12,686 nucleotides of DNA, taken from positions 3,355 to 16,040 of the forward strand of contig DAPT01000061.1 in assembly GCA_002502215.1 (NCBI GenBank), written 5' to 3'. Made by a program: the position numbers and the translations under genes. The stretch is from Euryarchaeota archaeon UBA124. GTDB lineage: Archaea > Thermoplasmatota > Poseidoniia > Poseidoniales > Poseidoniaceae. The first letter of the stretch is position 1, and each line of letters begins with the position of its first letter. The notes beneath the pieces were generated by a model. The model made no database searches. It was not told where the DNA came from and saw nothing but the letters and a program-made list of their open reading frames with translations. Positions 6,611 to 12,686 of the stretch are shown here, piece by piece.

Positions 6611-7414
6611 TCAAGCGATACGCTCGACGGTTTCTGGTGTAATACCTTCTTCTGGAGTAACTCGGAAAACAAGCATCTTCAGATTCTCTGGCGCATTTCG
6701 AAATTTCGATACGATCATCGAGGTTTCAAAATCTGAACCAATGGTCCGAACACCAAACGTCAGTACCATGTCAGCAATGCTTGAAAGTTCTTGACGAATT
6801 GATGGAGGTAGACCGTTAACTGAGACCATTATAAGAAGGAGGCCACGGTACATCTGTGTATGTGCTTGAAGCATACGAATCATCGCTACTACCCGGCCAG
6901 GGTCGTCACGTTGAAGGAAGAAATCAAGGCTGTCAATACCCGCTCTAAAGTAGGGCCCAAGCGCCATGATTTCATTGGTAACTTCGGTCAAGTAGTCTTG
7001 AGTCGAATCTTCCACGAAACGAGTTTGTGCAAGACGTTGAATGTCCTCGAGTCGAAAGCCCTCCAAACGATATCGACTCGCAAGGAGTTCTCGCTCAAGG
7101 ACGTTCGCATTGTACTCTTCACCAATGGTTCGAACGCTGATGTCAAGCGGCCAATTGTATTTTTTGAACACACGAACAATTTCAGGTTGCGCTTCGTTGG
7201 TCGAGATGTAAAGTGTATTCTCAGATTCTTCGGCCGGAGAAATGAACTGTTTTGCAAACAACTCTGCACCAGAACCTGTCTCGGTGAAGGCAACCATTGT
7301 GAATCCGCGAGGGACTCCCCCGTGCATTTCGTTATCGAATTTTGGGACACCAAAGGATCCTACTTGTCCGAAGAAATCCTCGTCTTCTTTGTCGAATGTG
7401 ATGTTCTTTCGCAT
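6611..7414 (-). CDS. KaiC/RecA-like protein with degenerate P-loop (267 aa)
   Basis: The N-terminal part follows the KaiC pattern closely: SFGVPKFDNEMHGGVPRGFTMVAF, with the usual 'tGip.lD..l.GGip.G..vl' spacing. At the Walker A position it reads TETGSGAE, so the phosphate-binding Lys and following Thr are replaced by Ala50 and Glu51. The 'YIS.NE' segment (69-74) matches the KaiC 'yiSfEE' strand, and GIDSLDFF (159-166) is a Walker B-like strand retaining Asp161. Residues about 100-150 are a helical insertion, and GLLLIMVSVN plus DMVLTF follow as later core strands. ATP hydrolysis is therefore unlikely, and a structural or regulatory partner role is inferred. The ATG has an excellent GGAGGT site six bases upstream, and the previous gene ends 12 bases before it. 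No membrane helix or signal peptide is seen. This is the third of three tandem relatives. Confidence 0.8.
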   Translation of the reverse strand: MRKNITFDKEDEDFFGQVGSFGVPKFDNEMHGGVPRGFTMVAFTETGSGAELFAKQFISPAEESENTLYISTNEAQPEIVRVFKKYNWPLDISVRTIGEEYNANVLERELLASRYRLEGFRLEDIQRLAQTRFVEDSTQDYLTEVTNEIMALGPYFRAGIDSLDFFLQRDDPGRVVAMIRMLQAHTQMYRGLLLIMVSVNGLPPSIRQELSSIADMVLTFGVRTIGSDFETSMIVSKFRNAPENLKMLVFRVTPEEGITPETVERIA

Positions 7415-7426
7415 GCTTCAACCTCC

Positions 7427-8011
7427 TCAGTGAATGACCACCTGGCCACGATCGACCAAATCTGTACAATACAGATCAAGATTTGAGAGAACCAGAGGTG
7501 GTGTCTGGTCAGGTACGTTGAGTATGACGGAGAGAACTTCGCGCTGACGGAAGGTGTTGATGAATGTGTGAAGATATTCAGCAAGCATTCGATCTTCGTT
7601 GTAGATTGCGAGCGCATTTACGCTGTCCAAAAAGACGAAATTGCGCTGCGTTTGGGTGGTTCGCAAAATGTACAGTGTTCGCAGGAGTACCGATTCGAGC
7701 ATAATTGGGCTATCGACAAAGTGGATGTTTGGGTACGTTACATCCGTACCTCCAAGAATTCCCGAGGAGACAAGATCGATAAATTGGATGTTTGATACAT
7801 CGACGCCAATCGATTCAAACGCCTGAATAATTTCGACCGCTCCTCTGCTTGCTGAAATGTACACGCCACCCATTTCAAACATCTGCATGAGCGGTAGCAT
7901 GGTGCTTGCTGTTACCATGAAGGCATTCGAATTACCGCACCGAACCTGAACTGAGCTGTTGAGTGAAATGGTCGAGAGTTGCTCAGCAATTCGCTGGTCT
8001 AATTCAAACAT
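7427..8011 (-). CDS. KaiC/RecA-like protein lacking a P-loop (194 aa), DUF835-like
   Basis: This is a soluble protein with a RecA-like strand order but no Walker A motif. Where GxxGSGKT is expected it has FMVTASTMLPLMQMF (residues 31-45). GGVYISASRGAVEIIQAFESIGVDVSNIQFID (48-79) matches the KaiC 'vlyiS.ees..eil..a...G.d' segment. RNFVFLDSVNALAIY (123-137) is a Walker B-like strand with Asp129 kept. VLSVILNVPDQTPPLVLSNLDLYCTDLV fits the last core strands. The pattern recalls P-loop-less KaiC relatives such as archaeal DUF835, but this was not searched. The start ATG 8009-8011 is two bases after the stop of the intact kaiC-like gene and has GGGGTG upstream. An earlier in-frame start at 8056 would overlap that gene and is rejected. 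Translation is probably coupled to the upstream gene. Confidence 0.78.
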   Translation of the reverse strand: MFELDQRIAEQLSTISLNSSVQVRCGNSNAFMVTASTMLPLMQMFEMGGVYISASRGAVEIIQAFESIGVDVSNIQFIDLVSSGILGGTDVTYPNIHFVDSPIMLESVLLRTLYILRTTQTQRNFVFLDSVNALAIYNEDRMLAEYLHTFINTFRQREVLSVILNVPDQTPPLVLSNLDLYCTDLVDRGQVVIH

Positions 8012-8013
8012 TT

Positions 8014-8796
8014 TCAAGCACCCCACTTGGTTGCTTTGTCGCTTTGGGCGCCCCATTTGAGCATGGGCGTGAGCATGACACCAAGAGGCGTTAATTCAAT
8101 CGCATGCTTGGCTCGACTGTGTGCTGTGCCTCGCATTTTTACAACCTGCAAAAATCGGAGAAGGTGTCCCATTCGCTCGACGTCACCCATAACAACGATG
8201 CCATCGGCAATTGCTTCCTCAACACCGAAAGAGGACCAGTGAGCATTCTCGCTCGCAGAAGTGATTTCTGAGATGAGAATCGTGGTGCAACCGAGTGTTG
8301 CGAGTTTCTTACCCAGCGTGAAAAGGAAATCCCGAATCAACTGTTCGGACTTGATCTTGTAACACAAGGTCGTGACAGAATCGATGACCAAGCGAGTGAC
8401 ACCAATGGTGTTGACGATGTCGGTAATGGATTTGATCAAAGCGTGAACATCGTCCAAGTCGAAGGTTGATTTATCCAAGCCAAGCCATGAATAGAGAACG
8501 TCCATGTCGAAGACGTTGATTAGTCCCGTATCGACCATGTTCATGTCGAAAAAGGCGTATTGACGGATATTTTCGAGCAACTTGACCGACGGTTCGGTCG
8601 CAGTAAAATGTGCGCAGGCCTCACCCGCAAGAGCACCTCGAACGAGGAATTCCATACCAAGTGTTGTCTTGCCTGAGCCACAGGTTCCTGATGCCAAAAC
8701 TGTTGAGCCGTATGGGATACCACCACGAAGGATTTCATCAAGACCGTGAATGCCAGTAACACAGCGGTCGCGGGAATATGTCGATACGGCTTGCAC
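8014..8796 (-). CDS. KaiC-family (RAD55-like) ATPase with intact Walker motifs (260 aa)
   Basis: This is a single-domain KaiC-type RecA-fold ATPase. The N-terminus RCVTGIHGLDEILRGGIPYGSTVLASG leads into Walker A GTCGSGKTT (37-45). HFTATEPS (63-70) is the KaiC 'yfTfeEs' strand with Glu68 as the likely catalytic acid. RLVIDSVTTL (135-144) is Walker B with Asp139. VVKMRGTAHSRAKHAIELTPLGV (218-240) is the KaiC family C-terminal signature. The tail contains KWGA twice (247-250 and 257-260). The start is GTG at 8794-8796: an in-frame TAA lies just upstream, and no ATG precedes the conserved region. No strong Shine-Dalgarno motif is seen. The prepilin-like gene ends 29 bases upstream. Archaeal KaiC-like proteins act in signalling or as assembly ATP sensors such as FlaH/ArlH; the role here is unknown. 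Confidence 0.88.
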   Translation of the reverse strand: MQAVSTYSRDRCVTGIHGLDEILRGGIPYGSTVLASGTCGSGKTTLGMEFLVRGALAGEACAHFTATEPSVKLLENIRQYAFFDMNMVDTGLINVFDMDVLYSWLGLDKSTFDLDDVHALIKSITDIVNTIGVTRLVIDSVTTLCYKIKSEQLIRDFLFTLGKKLATLGCTTILISEITSASENAHWSSFGVEEAIADGIVVMGDVERMGHLLRFLQVVKMRGTAHSRAKHAIELTPLGVMLTPMLKWGAQSDKATKWGA

Positions 8797-8825
8797 GGCT
8801 ATCGCTTATCCCACTTCAACCGAGT

Positions 8826-9908
8826 TCATGAAGCATTTGATGGTTCCAAGAAGACATCTCCGGGCGTCGAATTGGATTGAACGGACCATGAGGACGAAGA
8901 CATTGTGCTTCCACCCTCCCACACAATGACTTGATTGAGATTCATCAGGAGCCCAGTTTGGCCTCCCCATTCTGCTTTGGAATAGGTGACTGGGTTAATT
9001 TGGCCAGGCCGTGTAAATCGTAACTCAACGGTTCCAGCACCGTCGTCAAGTAAGTTCATTGACCCTGTTCCAAGCAATCCGTATTGGCCCAAGTCGAACA
9101 TTTGTGAAGCATTGCCCTGTTCTTGGGTGGTCAACGACCCTGTGAAGAGAGCGACAGAATGACCGCTGATGACGCCTTGCTGAAGCAACACCTCGTTTGA
9201 TGTTGAGCCGGAAGAGGTGTTGAATGACCATCCATAGAGGCTTGTTGCAAAGGCATTGTCGTTGTAGACTTCGATCCATTCGGGGCCGCCACTGATCGGT
9301 CTCGCCATCACCTCAGTGAGGAGGAGTTTTTCATTCCCTCGGTTGGCGTCGTGAACCTCAAGTGTGATCAAAACCAGCTCGCTGCCCGATCGAACCGTGC
9401 TTGAGGCTGTTGATGCCATTCGAGCTGAATTTAGGTCTGCACCTCCCTCGAATAGAATCAAACCGATGCGTGAATCATCGTAGGATGCATGTATGGAGAT
9501 GCGCAAAAACGCCGTCAAGTCCTCGTCCAATCCTAGACCTTGAGAAAAACTCGCAAGCGTGACATTGGATAAGGCTGAAACTCGTTGCATATCGAGTTGG
9601 TTGTTTTCCATCAGTCCAGTCTGAACACGGCCTTTCTCCAGGGCACCGGCGGATTGCATGTGCCAATCTTTTGTTGAGTTTGCGTGGTCAAAGCCCTCTC
9701 CCCCATCACTTGGTACAAACCAGCCAGAACTGCTCGTGAGTCGATCGAGACCGGAAACGACGGCTTGATCAACTTGGTCAATCTCTGTGTCATTGGAACC
9801 CATCTCAAGTTGAGCCAGCGACATGAAGGCCGTGAGAATCATCAAAAAGAGCGTAAATGCAGAGAGGAATTCAATAACGGCTGTAAGACCGCGCTCATCG
9901 TTGCGCAT
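8826..9908 (-). CDS. Prepilin-like secreted protein with C-terminal lamin-tail-like domain
   Basis: The product is 360 residues from ATG 9906-9908. The N-terminus MRNDERGLTAVIEFLSAF and the hydrophobic stretch to about residue 36 resemble archaeal type IV pilin-like proteins: a short charged leader ending in Gly, then one long helix. The middle (about 37-190) has the layout of haloarchaeal pilin-like proteins (GLDRLTSSSGWFV, RVSALSNVTLASFSQGLGL). From residue about 195 a lamin-tail-like beta domain begins: KLLLTEVMARP, EWIEVYN, SLYGWSFN, then HSVALFTG, GSMNLLDDGAGTVELR and STPGD. The start is uncertain: in-frame ATGs at 9932, 10013 and 10037 would extend the N-terminus, and the region 9936-10013 encodes a further hydrophobic stretch. 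A GGAGG motif lies 14 bases before the chosen ATG, which is far. It lies upstream of the KaiC-like genes on the same strand and diverges from the plus-strand gene. Confidence 0.78.
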   Translation of the reverse strand: MRNDERGLTAVIEFLSAFTLFLMILTAFMSLAQLEMGSNDTEIDQVDQAVVSGLDRLTSSSGWFVPSDGGEGFDHANSTKDWHMQSAGALEKGRVQTGLMENNQLDMQRVSALSNVTLASFSQGLGLDEDLTAFLRISIHASYDDSRIGLILFEGGADLNSARMASTASSTVRSGSELVLITLEVHDANRGNEKLLLTEVMARPISGGPEWIEVYNDNAFATSLYGWSFNTSSGSTSNEVLLQQGVISGHSVALFTGSLTTQEQGNASQMFDLGQYGLLGTGSMNLLDDGAGTVELRFTRPGQINPVTYSKAEWGGQTGLLMNLNQVIVWEGGSTMSSSSWSVQSNSTPGDVFLEPSNAS

Positions 9909-9924
9909 CTGCGTCCAATCAGCC

Positions 9925-9939
9925 TCCTCCATGCGACCA
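9925..9939 (-). repeat. Copy 1 of a 15-base direct repeat in the divergent junction
   Basis: On the minus strand this reads TGGTCGCATGGAGGA. The second copy at 10030-10044 reads TGGTCGCATGGATGA, differing at one base, with starts 105 bases apart. Each copy contains a candidate ATG of the prepilin-like gene in the same frame. It could be a duplicated operator or a duplicated start region. Confidence 0.45.
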
Positions 9940-10029
9940 ACGACGACAAGGGATGTCATGAACGTTGCCAAACAAATGGAGGTTTCTAATCGATTGGTTT
10001 TGGTGTGATTCATGCGATGAGTCTTTGAA

Positions 10030-10044
10030 TCATCCATGCGACCA
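10030..10044 (-). repeat. Copy 2 of the 15-base direct repeat in the divergent junction
   Basis: TGGTCGCATGGATGA on the minus strand, 14 of 15 bases identical to 9925-9939. A third occurrence of the core heptamer TCGCATG is at 10011-10017. All three lie between the two divergent genes or in the uncertain 5' part of the minus-strand gene. Confidence 0.45.
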
Positions 10045-10069
10045 TTGTATGATGACAGGAGCGGAGCCA

Positions 10070-12686
10070 ATGGCTGTTGCGAACAAAAAAACCAGCATGA
10101 GTCTGATTTCATTGATGATGCTATCGCTTTTTTCAGCCCTGTTGACCGCACCGGCTGCATCCGCAATAGAGCAGATCGATCTCGCTGTCGTGTCAGGAGC
10201 GAGTCCCGTCGAAGACAGATTTTATCCTGCCTTCGATCCAATAACATTTTCTGCCGAAGTTGAAAACCAGGCCCTCAGCCCTCAATCTTCGGCACGTGCA
10301 CTGGAATGGTACGTTTGCCAAGGAATGAAAACAGCAACACAGTGCATCTCCAACGACGTTGCAAGTGGTCAAATCAGCATCAATGGTCTTTTGGTCGGAG
10401 ATGTCGGAACCTTTGATGACACAACACCTTGGTTCCCATCTGGCTCAACTGGGACATTTACCGTCGTGTTCAAGTTCACTTATGCAGACGTAGACGCAAG
10501 CGATGACGTTCGGTCCTACAACATCAATTTGACCGCAGAATACAGCGACGTCTCCATCGACCCAGGTCAAGACCCACGAGATACGATATCTGGCTTGCAC
10601 ACCTACGACGGCGAGTTTGTGCTGAACACAGAGCAAGATTATGTTATGAGCGTCTCTGGAACGGCGCATACATGCGGTCAATGTGGATTGATTGCTTACA
10701 TGGGATGGAACCTGAGAGAACTTGATGGAACAATCGTTGCCACTGAAAATCAAAGCGTTACTACGCTACCCTCTGGAGGATATGAACAAGCCTACACTAC
10801 ATCTCTTCCCGCACTCAACTATTCCGTGCCTGGCCGATACATCTTCGAATTTGGACTCATTGATAGCGCCAGCAACTACGCTGGTGATCTCAACGATTAC
10901 AACGACCTCGCTCAAGTTGAAATCGTCCTTGACAACACGCTTGACCTGAGGATAGCAAGTATGTATCCTTCGCATGACCCATCATCCCCGAGTTATTACT
11001 ACGGAGAAAACATGCTTTCTGTCGATGTTGAGAACATTGGGAACTTCACTGTTGAGAACATACAAATCACCTTTGAAATGTTTGATGCTTTTGGTGAATC
11101 CGAGTATCTTGACCAATGCACAGTCGATAGACTCGGACCCGGTGAAGGATCGACATGCATGTACAACCTCACAAAGGTCGGAGAAGGCAAAGAACTTCGG
11201 ATATACATGCCGACCGCATTCGACGGTCGTCTCGATACGGGCCCATCCGACAACACACTCATCGAGTTCACGTCGGTTCTCGCAGGCGAAATCCTTCCAA
11301 TCATTTCCTTGAACTCTGTGTCAGGAACATACACAACAGCAGATACCATTGAGTTGACTGCTATCACCAACAGCGTGGCTGCTGCTCCGCTCAACTATAC
11401 GTGGGTATTGGATACCGTTATTCAACTCGGAACAGGAAAATCAATCTCTGTCGACGCATCCTCTTTCCCGCTGAAGGACTATGACATCGGTCTGTACGTC
11501 GAGGATGCGCTTGGATTTACTGCTGAAACACATGCGACAATCTCCATCATCGACGAAGTTCTGATCCAAGAGCAACCATTGATGACCGGCTCTGCTGTTT
11601 CGTTAAACAAAGCCCAGTTCGCGTACGATGTTTTGTTACCAATTGAAGGATTTGAATACAACATTGCGGGCGGAAAAGAGCCGCTCATGATCATGGATTT
11701 CAGGGTCATGGAACTCGACAATGATTTGCAACCCGCTCAATTGCAATCGTTGAATCTTGACATTCACCTCACGAGCCTGCTACCTGAATCGATTCCTCAC
11801 GACTCTGTGGAATTCCTCAAATTAACGTCGTTGGATGATTCCTATTGGGACTACCTTGAATCCCCTGATTTCTACAGCTATGACGGCCTTCAAAACATTT
11901 CATTGAACCTGAACTCAAACACCATTGTTTTGGTGATTGGTGCGCTGCCTCAACCGAATGTTTCTCTGGAGAATCTTTCGCACAACAAATTGGTTGACGG
12001 AGCCATTGAACTCACGTGGAATGCTGCAGGAGATGTCGCCAACCCTTACTTCGGTGGCTGGCAAGTTTACAGATTGACCGTCGACGAATCCGTCGGAACA
12101 ATCTTCCCCGATCCTGAAGTTGAGACAAACGCAAACCTCTGGAACGAGTTGTTGGCGGACAGTGCCGTTGAGTTGGTCGAAACTGAATCCAATGGATGGT
12201 TAGACCCAGTTACATTGGAAACAGGTACGTGCGCATCGTATGCAATCCTACCTACGAATCGAGCAGGAGTACCCGATCTGTCACGAATCAATGTCGTCAT
12301 GGGCGAATCGGGCAATTCGAGACTTTGTGGTGATGCAGTACCACCTTCAAGTGTTGTATCCTCGTTCGTTTACACATACCGATTTACAAATTCAACCGAA
12401 TGCTATGACATGCAACAGAATTGGAATGCTTGTTACGAACTCAACATGACATGGACATGGCCTGCAAATGAAGCAGACGGTGGCGTAACATGGAATCTGT
12501 ACCGAATGGAGGTCCAGCCAAGCAATGTTGACTTAAAATTCGCAACACCTCTGGCAACTGGCCTTACCGGAACGCAGGGCGAACAGGGCTCATTCAACCA
12601 ATCTGGACTTGAAGCAGATGGAATTCGTCCGCTTCGCACCTATTACTACGTACTCACACCGGTTGATTCCAAAGGAAATGAGAAAA
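10070..12686 (+). CDS. Large secreted multi-domain surface protein (N-terminal 872 residues, runs off window)
   Basis: The frame is open from ATG 10070 to the right edge. AGGAG at 10057-10061 lies 8 bases before the start; in-frame ATGs at 10049 and 10052 are less well placed. Residues 1-32 are a Sec signal peptide (ANKKTS, a Leu/Met-rich core, then APAASA before IEQ). The rest is beta-rich and acidic with no further TM helix seen. CARDB-like stretches lie at about 36-160 and 291-400 (LSVDVENIGNFTVENIQITFEMFD). A PKD-like region lies at 408-495 (LNYTWVLD, YDIGLYVEDALGFTAE), and FN3-like regions at about 630-740 (IELTWNAAG, GWQVYRLT) and 785-872 (ELNMTWTW, WNLYRMEV, YYYVLTPVDSKGN). Ten cysteines fall in five close pairs, and 12 N-X-S/T sequons are present. 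It is probably an S-layer-associated, adhesive or anchored cell-surface protein; function and anchor are unknown because the C-terminus is missing. Confidence 0.88.
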   Translation, partial: MAVANKKTSMSLISLMMLSLFSALLTAPAASAIEQIDLAVVSGASPVEDRFYPAFDPITFSAEVENQALSPQSSARALEWYVCQGMKTATQCISNDVASGQISINGLLVGDVGTFDDTTPWFPSGSTGTFTVVFKFTYADVDASDDVRSYNINLTAEYSDVSIDPGQDPRDTISGLHTYDGEFVLNTEQDYVMSVSGTAHTCGQCGLIAYMGWNLRELDGTIVATENQSVTTLPSGGYEQAYTTSLPALNYSVPGRYIFEFGLIDSASNYAGDLNDYNDLAQVEIVLDNTLDLRIASMYPSHDPSSPSYYYGENMLSVDVENIGNFTVENIQITFEMFDAFGESEYLDQCTVDRLGPGEGSTCMYNLTKVGEGKELRIYMPTAFDGRLDTGPSDNTLIEFTSVLAGEILPIISLNSVSGTYTTADTIELTAITNSVAAAPLNYTWVLDTVIQLGTGKSISVDASSFPLKDYDIGLYVEDALGFTAETHATISIIDEVLIQEQPLMTGSAVSLNKAQFAYDVLLPIEGFEYNIAGGKEPLMIMDFRVMELDNDLQPAQLQSLNLDIHLTSLLPESIPHDSVEFLKLTSLDDSYWDYLESPDFYSYDGLQNISLNLNSNTIVLVIGALPQPNVSLENLSHNKLVDGAIELTWNAAGDVANPYFGGWQVYRLTVDESVGTIFPDPEVETNANLWNELLADSAVELVETESNGWLDPVTLETGTCASYAILPTNRAGVPDLSRINVVMGESGNSRLCGDAVPPSSVVSSFVYTYRFTNSTECYDMQQNWNACYELNMTWTWPANEADGGVTWNLYRMEVQPSNVDLKFATPLATGLTGTQGEQGSFNQSGLEADGIRPLRTYYYVLTPVDSKGNEK

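Noticed and set aside
6040..6642. Plus-strand open frame of 200 codons opposite the methyltransferase
   Set aside because: It runs antisense to a well-supported methyltransferase, has a Cys- and Phe-rich composition unlike a real protein, and has no start context.
6860..7486. Plus-strand open frame of 208 codons opposite the third KaiC-like gene
   Set aside because: Antisense shadow of a gene with a strong Shine-Dalgarno site and conserved KaiC pattern.
9909..10247. Full-length upstream extension of the prepilin-like gene to 10247
   Set aside because: The part beyond 10070 overlaps the signal peptide of the divergent plus-strand gene and reads as Arg-rich shadow sequence; extension only as far as 10037 remains possible and is noted separately.

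Overview
The window is archaeal and most likely from the Thermoplasmatota, with Marine Group II (Poseidoniales) as my best guess. The evidence is a complete-looking A-type (archaeal) ATP synthase gene order, KaiC-family ATPases, an archaeal-prepilin-like N-terminus and a very large Sec-exported surface protein. The lineage is inferred from gene style and was not checked by any search.

Positions 1-5734 (minus strand) hold seven genes of an A-type ATP synthase operon in the order atpH-atpI-atpK-atpE-atpC-atpF-atpA. The last gene is cut by the left edge; atpB and atpD would be expected beyond it. Most genes are separated by only 3-24 bases and carry Shine-Dalgarno motifs. The exception is atpK, the rotor-ring subunit needed in many copies. 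It has the widest spacers (30 and 50 bases) and a perfect inverted repeat on each side, which suggests post-transcriptional tuning of its expression.

Positions 5812-6555 (minus) encode a UbiE/MenG-like methyltransferase. Positions 6611-8796 (minus) hold three consecutive RecA/KaiC-fold genes. The first has an intact Walker A motif. The second has no recognisable P-loop. The third has a P-loop whose Lys-Thr is replaced by Ala-Glu. Just upstream in the same orientation (8826-9908) is a protein with an archaeal-prepilin-like N-terminus and a C-terminal lamin-tail-like domain. These four genes look like one transcription unit that pairs a surface or filament protein with one active and two degenerate KaiC-like ATPases.

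A divergent gene on the plus strand starts at 10070 and runs off the right edge. It encodes a secreted multi-domain beta-rich surface protein with CARDB-, PKD- and FN3-like regions, paired cysteines and many N-glycosylation sequons. The short divergent junction contains three copies of the heptamer CATGCGA, two of them within a longer near-perfect direct repeat.

No tRNA, rRNA, CRISPR array or insertion sequence was seen. No stretch over 300 bases lacks a gene.
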